Source: Ehretia macrophylla (lineage: Eukaryota > Streptophyta > Magnoliopsida > Boraginales > Ehretiaceae). Taken from it: 64,000 nucleotides of DNA. The notes below the pieces were generated by a model. The model was not told where the DNA came from, made no database searches, and saw only the letters and a program-made list of their open reading frames with translations. Positions 1-13,700 of the stretch are shown piece after piece (position 1 is the stretch's first letter; every line of letters starts with the position of its first letter). The stretch covers positions 56,523,594-56,587,593 of the forward strand of contig CM075780.1 of the NCBI GenBank assembly GCA_037974665.1, in the 5' to 3' direction. Both the position numbers and the translations under genes were made by a program.

Positions 1-2662
1 GTGTAATACATTCAATTAACACTTATTGGCTTAACAATTAACCATGCATAACACGACTTAGTACGTGAGGGGCTATTCTAACTTTTATGACCAGCCTTGA
101 AACATATCAATAAACCACACAAAACTTCAAAGGTTTCATGTCATAAACAACTTGAAAGCATAGTTAACCAATGTAACATCATATTCGAGCTTACGTACAA
201 TGTTTAACTATCTTTCAACCATATAACCAATCAAAAGCGTTCTTGCATGCACTTAATAACTTCCGGGCAGCCTACTACTCAAATTAAATCTGCCAAATAA
301 ATCCATGTAAGGCCGTCAAACAACAACATCTAAGCAAATAACCGACTAAGGGTTTCACATATCTCATTAACTCCAAGGTTAACCAACAAATGACCTCAAT
401 ATCATTTTAAATCATATATATCCAAGCCTTAGAAAATCAGGACAGCTTACTACATGTTCAAAATCATCATGTAATCCCATTAAAAACATGAGGTGAGCAA
501 CTATAAGGTAAGCAAATTGAGTAAGACTTTATATCTAACATCATATACATACATCACAAACATTTAGCCATGAAATCAACTTAAAATATGTAGGATCATC
601 CACTAAACTTTCTGGCCAGCTCCTAACATGAGTATAAAATCCCAATCTATGCAATATAAACACATGTATTAACCCGATATGCTTCAAGACATAACTTTTA
701 ACAACCACTAACATAAATCTTCATATACAAGGGTATATACATATATGTTCATGTTCATGGACTTTTAAAACATTGAAAGACAGTTTGAAACTCTCACATT
801 GCAACCCTATAGCACATATTTCAGCTACGACCTTCATTAATTGCCTTAACTTTCGTTAGTCAGTTACCCAAGTAAATGATCTCCAAATTCAATAAATCAT
901 ATATCAAATCGAAGCTTTACGAATGCTTTAACTCAGACCGCAGACCTCATTCAATTTTGAGTTAAGATCTAAGAGTTATAACCATTCGCATGAGACCACG
1001 CAACCAGCCCAATTTTAATAACTATCCAGTACACCCTACGATTTTTGCCCTATTAGGTGGTCTTAACATCCGAATTAGCTCTATTCTATTTCTATAACAT
1101 TTGTTCAAAACTAAAACATCTAGCTGCCTACCATATTTTGTCAATTTTTTAGATGCTTTACTACTTTAAAAGTGCTCAAAATAGTGAGGTCAGTGAGCTG
1201 TCCGAGATTCTTCAGTCATGTTTAAACTCATCTTCTTTTCTTCTAAGCATGCAAGACTATATCACATATATACATATGCTTATAAGATTTAAAAACATTT
1301 AAGAGACAATTTTAACCCTTACCTCTTGGAGAGATATGAAGAAATGCAAAGGATCTACTTGAAAGTTTGAGAAATAGTCTTGAAAGTGCTAAAGTCCTCA
1401 TTTTCTTTCCTTGGCCATGTATATCTCACTTGTTTCCTTTGATATTCAGTCTAGTTAGCTAACATATCGTGTGTGTGAGTGTTCATAACCATAAGGAAAA
1501 GAATGGATGTGTTATACTTTACCTTGGCCGAAAATGAGAGAGTTTTGTGAGTTTGTGAATGTCTTGAGCTATCCTAGCTTTGAGTTCTTGCTATGGTCGA
1601 GTGGATGAGAGGATTTTAGAGAGTCTTCTTGCTAGTTTAAGTGTGGAGGGTATGTTTGGTGTCTTGGCCGAGAGAGAGAGAAGAGAGAATGCTAGAATTG
1701 TCTTGCAAATTTGTGTTTTGTGTGTGTGTATAGCTATGGCTGAAAATGGCCTAGCCTTTGAGGTCAATATACTTTTGTTTTGTCTTGTTGTGGCATGTGT
1801 TTAAGTGTTTAAGAGTTGCGTAAGTTTAGTATCTAGTGTAGCATGTTTAGGAATTAGGAAAAGTGCATGGGAGTTAGGAAAAAGCATGTCTTGTGTTTAG
1901 TGTTTGTGTAAGAAGATGTTGGCTTAGGTGTTTGTGTAAGATTAAAGTTAGAATAGAATATAGGGCATGTTTAGAGGTTTGTAAGGTTTTGTCTCGTAGT
2001 GGGTTTAAAATATAATATTTAAGTGTTAATGGATTTTGTAGTAAAAGGTAGAAGTATATGTGTATATGTATATATATAAGTAGTATATATATTTTATTGG
2101 GAATGTTTAGAAGATTGTAAAGTTTTGTCTTATAGTGAATTTGAATTAGGATTAGAATAATATTAGTGGAAGATGTAGGATTAGTTTAATATTATTTTAA
2201 TAGTTAGTGGATTGTGTAGGAATATTATAATAGATAGTGGATTGTGTAGGAATATTCTATTGTCTAGTGTTTTGTGCAGGAATCTCTCTAGATTAGTGTG
2301 CAGGAACACATTCTTAGGTTTAGGGCACGTACTACGACGTAAGACACGTACTTCTAGGTAAATGCATGAATTCTTATATGGATACACGCAAACCTAGGTG
2401 ATGCATGCAAATTAATGCAAGTGCACGTAACTTGATACAATGCATGTAAATCAAAGTAGGGCACTTAGATCTAGGTTACGACACGTAGTTCAAGGTTAAT
2501 GCACAAATACTGAGGTATTGCACGTAAATCGAGATAAGTGCATGTTGGTCGAAGAAATACACATATTCAGGGTTAAGGTACGTATCTCAAGGTAAGTACA
2601 TGTGAGATAATATATGGCACACTAATCGAGGTAAAACAATCTATTTGGGGTCGGGCCTTACA
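1..2662 (-). repeat. 3' LTR (partial) of the LARD-like element
   Basis: Aligns with 6572-9256 along its whole visible length. Its inner edge CCTTACA at 2656-2662 abuts the polypurine tract. The outer part lies beyond the window. It carries the same AT-rich TATATA stretch near 2056-2095 as the other LTR near 8636-8675, and the same array of degenerate short repeats near its U3 end. Confidence 0.85.
2290..2650 (-). repeat. Array of degenerate ~26-bp repeats in U3 of the LARD LTR
   Basis: About a dozen diverged units share a core like GCACGTAAATCGAGGTAA, spaced roughly 25-30 bp apart. The matching array in the other LTR is 8870-9240, with one extra CACACTAATCGAG unit near 9190-9230. The position at the start of U3 would suit transcription-factor sites, but this is inference. 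Confidence 0.55.
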
Positions 2663-2680
2663 TCCTCCCCTCCTTAAAAG
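2663..2680 (-). other. Polypurine tract of the LARD-like element
   Basis: The minus strand reads as a purine run (AAGGAGGGGAGGA) directly before the 3' LTR, the normal site for plus-strand DNA priming in LTR elements. Confidence 0.8.
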
Positions 2681-5170
2681 AATTTCGTCCCGAAATTCAT
2701 TCTTAAATATTGAGGTCATTTAGATAGATTCTGACCTTTGTTATTTTTCCCACTTCGAGTCATCCCTTGCTACGTGATCTCTCTTGCCATAACCGATTCA
2801 CTTCCTAGGTTTCTCCAATCATTTTGATTCCGTGTGATGCCTACATTTACAGTTCATTCCTTTGAACGACTTTATTCTCTCCAATTCATCTTAAGGTCGA
2901 GTTCATTAACTAAGGTTAGAACCTCCAAGCATAGTACTCGAAGCTGCATCGGTATTCTAACAATATAACTATAACTCCAAAACCATGACTTATGTCGTGT
3001 CACTTTACCTTTCTCATTCATACATCAAAAGGAATATCACAATAATACCATGATCCTATGGTGACATACACTACTTTCAAGGTGATAGGTCTATATTTGA
3101 TTTACATATCATATCAACTAACTTCAAAATTGTTATCACATAGGACATACACATGTTATGGATCATTTCCACAATACGACCCTATATTCAGGAAGAACTC
3201 ACCAAGCAAATTAATCCATCTCAAGTCGTCATCTATTGATTTTATCTTAGGCCTTTTTATCTCGTAGGTGCATTAGATTATCAAATCTTCTAGTGACTAG
3301 TCTCTCGGTTACAGGCTCCTATTCACTAACATTCTTTCCCAGTTTCGTTAACCTTGACTCTCGTAATCAAGAAGAAAGACCGTTGAGATTCGTTAAACTC
3401 AAACTCTAGGGTTTATTAAGTACCACCAACAAATTGTCATCAAAATTGCATGGGTAAACTAATCATGTTGTACTAGTTCAACTCTTACAAGTAAATTTCA
3501 TTAGCTTGTAATCCACAATTTATTTCCTAAGTACCGGGTCTTAGCATTACCCTCGTAGGATTACAACTTAGTAATATTCACCATGTTAATGTAGTCATCA
3601 TCTTAAGTCGTCATAACCCTAATTCATCTCTATCTTAGCCACACGAATTCTTACTTTCAACGTTTACGTGTTCAACTAGCTAAGAGCGTCAAGACTCATT
3701 AACCTTAGGCTCTAGGAGTCACCAAGTATCGTTAAGCATAATCATTACTTAGGCTATTTAGACTTACTAATTGCGTCCCAACAATTCTACCCTTTTACTA
3801 CTAGATGTTATTAGTATCAGGCATTACATAAAGGTATACATATACTACTATATACATATGTAATACGTGTAAAACAATTTTTACATAGTGCCTAACTAAC
3901 GAGTGTGCACAATGACCTCCCTTACATAATCACATACTTATTCTAATGCATTTAGCACTAGACTACAACTTTGATACCTATCATCACAAACATCTTATTT
4001 AGAACCTTTAGTAACAATTAGCCACCTAATGTAAAACTCAACTCTTACTCTTTTACTTATCCTAGCATTTCATGAGCACTCTACGAGCTCAAAGTTATAG
4101 CTACTTAAGCCTTAATCTCAACGTCCTTATATCTTATTATAATAAAGGTCATCAAACTTATTAGACTCAGACTTCAGAATTGCTTACATACCCCAAATTT
4201 GACCGTCGTTAAAGTCACACAATTATACTATCCACGTTTTAACAGTCCAAACCTTGAAAGTAAATATCATGAACTTTCACAAAATTCATTCTAATTTTAG
4301 GTCACAACTTAGTGAGCTTGAAATTCACTAGCATACACCATATTAGGTTAATCAATATTTAATTCCAAATGAGTAGGGACTTAATCATACGAGTATATTG
4401 TTAACTTCTTAGACGGCCTACTATGCCAAGTTTTTGAGAAATATATTCAAAAGCAACTTCCAAGTCAACCACTACTATAAGCATAAAAGAACATATACAA
4501 CTCCACACATATGATAATATGCACTTATGTCTAAGGAAGTTTTATAACCTTATTCCCTATATTTAAACAGCAAACACAATAATGGTTAACGAAATTGAGC
4601 AACTATACAGCCATAATCTTGTTAACTCAATCACAAATATTATTACCCCAAAGATTTATGAATAGCTTTACCTCGACATAGCACTTCCTTACATATTCAT
4701 CATTACCTATCATCCCTTGAGTGCTTTGAAGATGTAGGAAACTTAAGCCAAGCCTTTCCCTTCATCCTCTGTAATTTTACATTCCTACAAGGCCTAAATC
4801 TAGCCTCCTATATGTATATACAGTCATTTATGTGTCAAGGGAGAAGTATAGAATCATAAGATCGTATGATATTTAATGCACATATAAGCTTCACTTAAAT
4901 AGGGAACAATCAAGACTCATCAGACACATGGTAACTAAAGCATATTAGTCAAATTCGGTTCTCACGTATCACATAAGTTATATAGGTACATATAATATAC
5001 TTACATATAGCACGTAAGTTTCACATATAATATTCAAAGCTTACTAAGTATAAACAACTAAAGCACGTTAGTCATACGAGCACATACAAACAAGAAAGAC
5101 ATGAACTAACTTAAGGGTTCTACCCACTGGCAGAGAGCTGAACCCGACTTATGCCTAGTTAACAAACTAA

Positions 5171-5182
5171 GCTCTGATACCA
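5171..5182 (-). other. Primer-binding site (initiator tRNA-Met) of the LARD-like element
   Basis: The minus strand reads TGGTATCAGAGC, the standard plant LTR-element sequence complementary to the 3' end of initiator tRNA-Met. It sits 10 bp inside the 5' LTR edge. Confidence 0.8.
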
Positions 5183-5192
5183 TTCTAATAGG

Positions 5193-8100
5193 TGTCACAC
5201 CTCAACCCAACCTATAGAGGCTAGACTAGGGTATGACATAAATCATTATCGTTATTTTACGACTTTAACCGTTTGAGTATAATTAATGCTTTTTCGTTAG
5301 CCTAGAACTCCAAAAGTTTTTCAAAAAACCGGCAGCATAACAACTGTATTTAGGATCTTTGGTTTGACCTATTTTCTAGAACACCTCAAAATTCCGAATC
5401 TTTAATTTGCTTACAACTAAAACTCTTGTTTTATCATCAATCGATATGCCCACTAGTTTATCTTGAAAGTTCCATTTGGATTAATAAGCCTATCATGATA
5501 ACTACATCCCATTTATTTGTCAAATTCCTATTTGGACAAGTACCTTAACATTCAGCTTACAAATGAATACCTTAATGAGTATAGATAGGGCAAACTTGGT
5601 TAATTCTTCACCTATTGGTTTAGACACCTAATGATAACTACTATCCATATCGATGAAAGCAAACAACTGAAATAAAAGAGTTCGTCCAATTATAGTTAGT
5701 ACAAACCAAAATTAGATTCCAAATTACAACGGGGGTTATTTACAACAACAACATAAACAGTCATCAATTTAAACACAATATCCCTAATAACATCCATGTT
5801 CATGAAAAGTACGTAATGCACATAGTCACTCCAAAGGTTCACCAACTAGCACATTCTCTTTGGGCACCTGTTGCAATTCTGCTTCACTTGTAATGACATA
5901 AAGATGATGAGTTCTTATAAACTCAGCGATGGGGGAACAAGTAACGGGGTTTTAAAATTCTTTTCCGGTTAACTTGTGAAAACTCATTTGGAAACATGTC
6001 ATGTAATATAAGTTCGTTCATAACATAGCATAAATATAAATGAACACATTTACCATATCATTTCAAAGGATATATTACGCTTTCGCATTCGCTTTCACTT
6101 TCGCATTAGCATTTGCATGTAGTAGCCGGCCTTGAATATCATACTCCTTATCACTCCTGCATGGGTATACCCCGAATTGTACATCAAACCTATGACCCAA
6201 CTTTCCGAGGGTAACAAGGTTCCAAGCAAGAGAGGGAATACCGACCGGCATTCGTGAATCGCTACCATGCCGAAAAAAAGGTTGCAACCTCGTATGCAAT
6301 GCACATTTATGCCAATTAACATTTCACAATAGGAGGTCAACAAAGTAGGTTGTCTCCGTACACAATTAAACAACAAGGATAGTGGAGGAACAACAAATTA
6401 CCTTTGCCCCCGACATATTATATCATGGATAATGTAATCACATTGTGCCATGCACTCAAGTATATGCATATGATCATTACACAGCAACAATTCTTCTAAA
6501 ATAAGCATTATCCCAAGTATACATGAATAGGATAACAATTAACATGCTTTTCAACAAGAAATCTCGTAATGGTGTAATACATGCAATTAACATTTATTCG
6601 CTTAACAATTAACCATGCATAACCCGACTTAGCATGTGAGGGGCTATTCTAACTTTTACAATCAGCGTTGAAACATATCAATAAACCACACAAAACTTCA
6701 AAGGTTTCATGTCATCAACAACTTGGAAGCATAGTTAACCAATGTAACATCATATTCGAGCTTACGTATAATGTTTAAGTATCTTTCAACCATATAACCA
6801 ATCAAAAGCGTTCTTGCATGCACTTAATAACTTTCGGGCAGCCTACTACTCAAATTAAATCTGCCAAATAAATCCATGTAAAGCCTTCAAACAACAACAT
6901 CTAAGCAAATAACCGACTAAGGGTTTCACATATGTTATTAAGTCCAAGGTTAACCAACAAGTGACCTTAATATCATTTTAAATCATATATATCCAAGCCT
7001 TAGAAAATCTGGACATCCTACTACATGTTCAAAATCATCATGTAATCCCATTAAAAACATGAGGTGAACAACTATAAGGTAAGCAAATTGAGTAGGACTT
7101 CATATCTAACATCATATACATACATCACAAACATTTAGCCATGAAATTAACTTAAAATATGTAGGATCATCCACTAAACTTTCTAGCCAGCTCCTAACAC
7201 GAGTATAAAATCCCGATCTACACAATATAAACACATGTATTGACCCGATATGCTTTAAGACATAACTTTTAACAACCACCAACATAAATCTTCATATACA
7301 AGGGTATATACATATATGTTCATGTTCATGGACTTTTAAAACATTGAAAAACAGTTTGCAACTCTCACATTGTAACCCTATAGCATATATTTCAGCTACG
7401 ACCTTCACTAATTGCCCTACTTTTGTCAGTCAGTTATCCAAGGAAATGATCTCCAAATTCAATGAATCATATATCAAATCGAAGCTTTACGGATGCTTTA
7501 AATCTGACCATAAACTTCATTCAATTTCGAGTTAAGATCTAAGAGTTATAACCATTCTCGTGAGACCACACAACCAGCCCAGTTTTAATAACTATCCAGT
7601 ACACCCTACGAGTTTTACCCTATTAGGTAGTCTTAACGTCCAAATTAGCTCTAGTCTATTTCTGTAAGATTTGTTAAAAATTGAAAAATCTAGCTGTCTA
7701 CCAAGGTTTGTCAATTTTTTGAGATTGTTTACTACTTTAAAAGTACTCGAAACAGTGAGGTCAGTGAGCTGTCCGAGATTCTTCAGTCATGTTTAAAATC
7801 ATCTTCTTTGCTTCTAAGCCTGCAAGACTATATCACATATATAGATATGCTTATAAGCTTTAAAAATATTTAAGAAACAGTTTTAACTCTTACCTCTTGG
7901 AGATCTATGAAGCAATGCAAAGGATCTACTTGAAAGTTTGAGAAATATTCTTGAAAGTGCTAAAGTCCTTATTTCCTTGCCTTGGCCGTGTATACCTCAC
8001 TTGTGTCCTTTGATATTCAGTCTAGTAAGCTAACATATCGTGTGTGTGAGTGTTCATAACCATAAGGAAAAGAATAGAGGGATTATACCTTACCTTGGCC

Positions 8101-9256
8101 GAAAATAAGAGAGTTTTGTGAGCTTGTGAGTGTCTTGAGCTATCCTATCTTTGAGTTCTTGCTATGGCCGAGTAGATGAGAGGATTTTAAAAAGTATTCT
8201 TGCTAGTTTAAGTGTGGAGGGTGTGTTTGGTGTCTTGGCCGAGAGAGAGAGGAAAAAGAATGCTAGAATTGTCTTACAAAATTGTGTTTTGTGTGTGTGT
8301 GTCTATAGCTATGTCCAAAAATGGCCTAGCCTTTGAGGTCAGAATGCTTTTTTTTTGTCTTGTTGTGGCATGTGTTTAAGTGTGTAAGAGTTGCGTAAGT
8401 TTAGTGTCTAGTTTAGCATGTTTAGGAATTAGGAAAAGTGTATAGGAGTTAGGAAAAAGCATGTCTTGTGTATAGTGTTTGTGTAAGAAGATGTTAGCTT
8501 AGGTGTTTGTGTAGCATTGAAGTTAGAATAGAATATAGGGCATGTTTAGAGGTTTGTGAGGTTTTGTCTTGTAATAGGTTTAAAATATAATATTTAGGTG
8601 TTTATGGATTTTGTAGTAAAAGGTAGAAGTATATGTGTATATGTATATATATAAGTAGTATATATATTTTATTATGAATGTTTAGAAGATTGTAAAGTTT
8701 TGTCTTGTAGTGAATTTGAATTAGGATTAGAATAATATTAGTGGAAGATGTAGGATTAGTTTAATATTATTTTAATAGTTATGGATTATGTAGAAATATT
8801 ATAATAGATAGTGGATTGTGTAGGAATATTCTATTGCCTAGTGTTTTGTGCATGAATCTTTCTAGATTAGTATGCAAGCACGCATTCTTAGGTTTAGGGA
8901 ACATACTATGAGATAAGGCATGTACTTTTAGGTAAATGCACGGATTCCTATATGGATGCTCGGAAACCTAGGTGATGAACGCAAATCAATACAAGTTCAC
9001 GTAAGTTGATGCAAAGCATGTAAATCAAAGTAGGGTACTTAGATCTAGGTTACGATATGCAGTTCAAGGTTAATGCACAAATATCGAGGTATCACATGTA
9101 AATCGAGGTAAGTGCATATTGGTCGAGGAAATACACGTATTCAGGGTTAAGGTACGTATCTCAAGGTAAGTACACGTGAGATAATATATGACACACTAAT
9201 CGAGATTATAGCACACTAATCGAGGTAAAACAAGCTATTTGGGGTGGGGCCTTACA
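5193..9256 (-). repeat. 5' LTR of the LARD-like element
   Basis: 4064 bp, bounded by TGTCACACC on the left and CCTTACA on the right (TG...CA on either strand). The left edge lies 10 bp from the primer-binding site, slightly more than usual. On the minus strand, near 7895, a GTAAG splice-donor-like signal follows AAGAG. Near 5895-5826 there is a short open stretch ending VPKENVLVGEPLE-stop, comparable in place to a frame in the other Gypsy LTRs of this window. Confidence 0.85.
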
Positions 9257-9344
9257 GTGTGTGTGTGTGTGGTAGTGTCTTTATTTATTTGTTTGTTTAC
9301 TATGGCACTAGTCATAGATAAAATGGTTACCTATGTTTGTACAC

Positions 9345-10389
9345 CTTTTCTTTTTGTAGGGAAAGAGGGGAAGTACCCTCCGAGATTTTATTAATACTAA
9401 AAAAAATTACAAAAATGAATGGGGACATAATGCCTAACCTTCGTGGGAGGATGGAGGACTTATCTACCCCATCGTATTTTTATTCTAAAAGGAGTACAAA
9501 CACTATTTTTTACATTATCATATGAAATAAAACACCAAAATTAAAATCTAATAACTCCTAAATCAGAATTGAAAACAAGGGAATCCTAACTTATCTAGCT
9601 TGATAATTCCTTGAAGTTCCCTGTAGTCCTTCGTTTCTTGAAGAGTTATAGCATGCATTGCCTTAGCTCCCAAGTTGGTTAAATAGTCAGCTGATTGGTT
9701 TCCTTCATGAAAGATATGTGTGAGTTTCCCATTGCAAGCCTTCAAGTGCTTCTCGCTCTCTTTAGCTCGTGAGTAATATCCCAAGATCCCTACTTCTTAC
9801 TGCACACAAGTTGTACTGTACTAAAAGAATCCATTTCTACCCAAAAATTGCAAAAACCCAAATCCAAGCATAATCTAAGGCCAAAATTTAATGCAAGAAG
9901 TTAAGCTTTTATCACAGATTGAGTATCAAAAAGACAGAAAAAATATTTTAACATTTTTCCCTTACTGTCTCTAATGATACCTCATCCTCCTACTAGCTTT
10001 GCTTGGCTATAAATACTCCCATCCACATTAAGTTTCATGTAATCATTAGAAGGTTTCAGCCACCTAACTACCTTAATATCTCTTCTTTTCTTTCCAGGAA
10101 CAATGCAATGAAAGTGTTTGAAAAATGAGATATCACCCCTCCATTGCTTCCTTTTTATAAAGTCATCTTGATGTAATTGATGCACAAGATTGCACATTTT
10201 CCAAATAATTCTCTATCTACACATCTTTATATTAAGATGTTTAGCAGCATTTCTTGCTTCCCAAAGGAACCACATTATGAATAAGGGAATCATGATTCTC
10301 ATATGACCTTTACATATGAAATCACTAGAAAAAAATCCAAGTTGAAAGCCAATGATAGACTTCAGAACAAATAGGAATTTTATTTTATT
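9345..10389 (-). mobile_element. 5'-truncated L1-type LINE fragment (zf-RVT/RNase H end)
   Basis: The minus strand encodes the C-terminal end of a plant LINE ORF2: a zf-RVT-like segment with IMWFLWEARNAAKHLNIKM (about 10388-10213), then an RNase H start VRWLKPSNDYMKLNVDGS (near 10060) and an RNase H end with THIFHEGNQSADYLTNLG (near 9690). The frames are broken between these parts. The insertion is bounded by a 15-bp direct repeat, CCTATGTTTGTRCAC at 9330-9344 and 10390-10404 with one mismatch, and its 3' end is A-rich on the minus strand (AAAAAGAAAAG). This is a textbook 5'-truncated LINE insertion into the Copia leader. Confidence 0.85.
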
Positions 10390-10707
10390 CCTATGTTTGT
10401 GCACTTGTATTCATGAGTTCCTATTATTTTATTCTCCTGCATACTATTCATATATATAGGTCTTACATAATTTGCGCATACTTAATTATGTTGCATGGAC
10501 ATTCAGATAACATGACAGACTCTTTCAATCCTTTGTCGATTATTCTTACCTATGTTTGTGTACTTGTATTCATGAGTGCCTATTATTTTATTCTCCTGCA
10601 TGCTATTCATATATATAGGTCTTACATAATTTTCTTATACCTAATTATGTTGTTTAGACATTCAGATAACATGACAGGCTCTTTCAATCCTTTGTCGGCT
10701 ATTCTTT
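10390..10707 (+). repeat. 159-bp tandem duplication at the gag start of the Copia element
   Basis: Unit 1 begins at 10390 and unit 2 at 10549, both with CCTATGTTTGTG. They align throughout with scattered substitutions. The period is a multiple of three, so an open frame runs through both copies (10413-10841). Confidence 0.8.
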
Positions 10708-13700
10708 CGAATGATAAACTGACTAGACCAAAATTTAGTAATTTGAAGAGGAAGTTAGACATAGTACTCACTGTAGGTGAGTACAAGTATGTCTTGACTC
10801 AGTCTTGCCCTCAACTGAGAAATGATTCTACTGATGCCTAAAGAAAGGCCCATGATAAATGGCAAAGGGTAGATGGCATGCCTAAGTGCTACATGTTAAC
10901 CTCAATGATACAACACAAGAGCAAAGCCACTGTTGTAGAAATCATGACCTTATTAACTGAGATGTTCTCAGATAAAAATAGATCAGTAAAACAAGCTGCA
11001 ATGAGGAAGATCATAACAGCCAAGATGGCAGAGGGTTCGCCTGTAAGAGAACATGTTCTCAAGATGATGGGCAACTTTAATCTCACAGACGTCTTGGGGG
11101 CCCAAATTGATAATAAAAGTAAGATGGACATAATACTCGAGACACTGTCGGAATCCTTCTCCCAATTCAAGCTCAACTACAACATAAGCAAGATGGATAT
11201 AGGGTTCATTGAGCTAATGAAGAAGCTTCAAGTAGCTGAGGCAATCATATGGCCCAAAGGTCAAGCCCATATGGCCCAGGTATCCTCTTCTAAACAAAAC
11301 CCGAAAGGGAAGAAGTTTTGGAAAAAGGGGAAACAAGGAAATGGTAAAGGCAAAGGCCCAGCTACTAATAGGCAGAAGAAAAAGAAGAAAAAAAGAAAAA
11401 GAAGAAGGCTACAGGTGGAAAGCCTAAAGGGAAGTGTTTCGAGTGTTGCCAAAAAGGTCATTGGATGAAAGACTGCCCAAAGTACCTAGCCAAGAAAAAC
11501 AAAGGTACGAAATTTACTGGTGTCGTTGATACAAGTTTGGTGGTTAATTCTATAGAATCATGGATAGTAAATTCTAGAACTACTAACTGCGTCTGCATTA
11601 CCGTGCAGGGGTTTCAAGAAACGAATAGACTAAGTAAAGGTAGATTTGCTCTAAAGATTGCCATTGGAGCAATGGTCTGGGTTACTGCAATTGGGATAGT
11701 TGTTTTATTATTTAGTGATAGTTTTTAGAATAAGACAATATTTTTTCTGCTCCAAACATGAGAAAGTTTAGTTTGATGTTTATTTTTTTTTTTTTAAAGG
11801 ATATTACTTTCGTTAAACTTTCATTTCGTTTTTACTATTAAATAGAGTTTTTTGTTAAAGTCTGGAAGTATGCATGATATATTTATTCTATCTCTATCCG
11901 ACTATTTCCAATTTGTGATTATGTAGATTCTAAATACTCAAGTTCCTTTTAGAAGAGAAAGATTTCATCCACCAATGGATTGTACTTGTTGAACCTATGA
12001 TTTGGGTCATATAAACTTGAACAGATTCAAAGGTTAGGGATCGGCTCATTATATCTCAAACCATAGGCTCGGTATGAATCATACCTAGAAGAAAAGGTGG
12101 CCGAAAAGCCATATGCTTCCAAATGGCATAAGACAAGAATAATGTTAAAATTGGTGCACATTGATGTGTATGGTGGACCAATGAGCACACTAGAGCGAGG
12201 GGGTTTTAGTGTCTCTCAGGTGGGTTTATAGGTAATCATATACAAAAGAGAATTGTCTTCATGGACTACACCTAGCACTCCTCAGCAAAATGGTATATCT
12301 AAGAGATGAAATCGAACCTCACTAGATATGGTAAAATCCATGATGAGTAACACGACTCTACCCATATCAGTTTTAGGACAAGCTTTAGAAATGGCTACAG
12401 ACATCTTAAACTAAGTGCCTTCTAAATAGGTACCTAAGATACCTTATGAGTTACGGACGGGCTGCAATCCCAAGTTAAGGCACATCCGTATTAAAGGGGT
12501 GTCTAGCTTATGTACCAAGTAGTTCCGCATCAAAGCAAGGAGCCTAAGTCTAAAATGTGTCGTTATGCATAATATTCTAAAGGAACAAGTAGTGGAATAT
12601 TCTACCAACCTAAGGAATAAAGGGTGCTAAATAAGTACCATACTAGAAACTTGGAGGATGGTGGTGTAATTCATCGAGAGTTGAATTCAGAAACTACACA
12701 TGAGGAAATTACTTCTGAGACTTCCATCACACTTGCACCTATAAATGAAATAGCAAAATCCTTAGGTACCCCGGAGCCTTGTCATATTGGGAGAATATTA
12801 AGACAACCAAATTGATACTGTGGTAAGTCGTTTGAGGCAGTCTCCGATCAGGTTGACAAATCCACTAGTAAAGACGAAGCAGTAATGGACATAGATACTA
12901 ACAATTGGCACGAGACAATGGAACCTAAAGTTGGGGTTCGTGTATTCCAATGAAGTCTGGAACCTTGTAGTTGCACTGGAAATGGTGAAACCCTTGGTGT
13001 ACAAAAAGGACTACAAGAGTAAGAGATTATTGAACAGGACAACTAGGCTGGTGACATAAAGGATACACTCAAGGAAAGGGTATCAATTGTGAGGAGACTT
13101 TTTTACCAGAATCCATGCTAAAGTCCATAAGAATTCTCTTAGCCATCGCTTGTCATTGTGACTACGAGACATGGCAGATGAATGTCAGGACTACATTCAT
13201 TTATAGAAATCCTAACGTAGGCATCTATATAAATAAAGCAGGAAAATCCATTGCGGAAGTCCAAAAGAATTTGGTTAAATAAGCTTTAGAGGTAGACATA
13301 GAATATTCCGTTCAATATAGCAGTCAAAGTCTTTGATTTTGAGCAGAACATTGATAGTCCATGCATGTGACAAGGAAAAATGAACAGCAATACTATTGTA
13401 TTACTTGTATTCATGTGGATTACATCTTACTAATTGGGGATGTTGTAAGGATATTGTCATCCATAGAAATTTGTCTTCTCAAATTGTTAATGTAGGACTT
13501 AAGAGAAGCTAGTTGTGTTCTAGGGATTAAGCTCATACGAGATTACCAGATCAAGGTACTAGCGTTATTCCAAGCTACATATGTTGAGAAGAAATTGGTT
13601 AAGTTTAACATGTAAAACTCTAGAAAAGTTTTGTTGTCCTTCAAGCTTGGAGCTACACTTTCTAGATATTAGTGCCCCAAAATATCTGATAAGAAAGTAG

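Larger units (their letters stand above)
2663..5192 (-). other. Non-coding core of the LARD-like element
   Basis: No reading frame with recognisable gag or pol similarity. The part next to the 3' LTR (2663-2850) looks like a worn copy of the last stretch of a chromovirus pol, including the palindrome-like GAATTTCG/CGAAATTC at 2680-2698. The rest is AT-rich and unrecognised. Confidence 0.6.
1..9256 (-). mobile_element. LARD-like non-autonomous Gypsy-type LTR element, cut by window edge
   Basis: Two long direct repeats (1-2662 and 6572-9256 visibly align) flank a core without gag or pol. Read on the minus strand the 5' LTR is 9256-5193, starting TGTAAGGCCC and ending GTGTGACA. The 3' LTR begins at 2662 and runs off the window. 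A primer-binding site for initiator tRNA-Met and a polypurine tract lie in the expected places, which fixes the orientation. LTRs of about 4 kb with a 2.5-kb non-coding core match the LARD class (large retrotransposon derivatives), which are thought to be moved by proteins of coding relatives. LTR divergence looks like about 5-6% by eye, so the element is old, roughly a few million years under usual plant rates. It has no coding capacity of its own. Confidence 0.8.

Noticed and set aside
1580-8336. Similar open frames at 1580-1804 and 8151-8336
   Set aside because: They are the same LTR segment in the two LTRs of the LARD-like element. They lie antisense to it, lack an ATG start at 1580, and differ in their ends.
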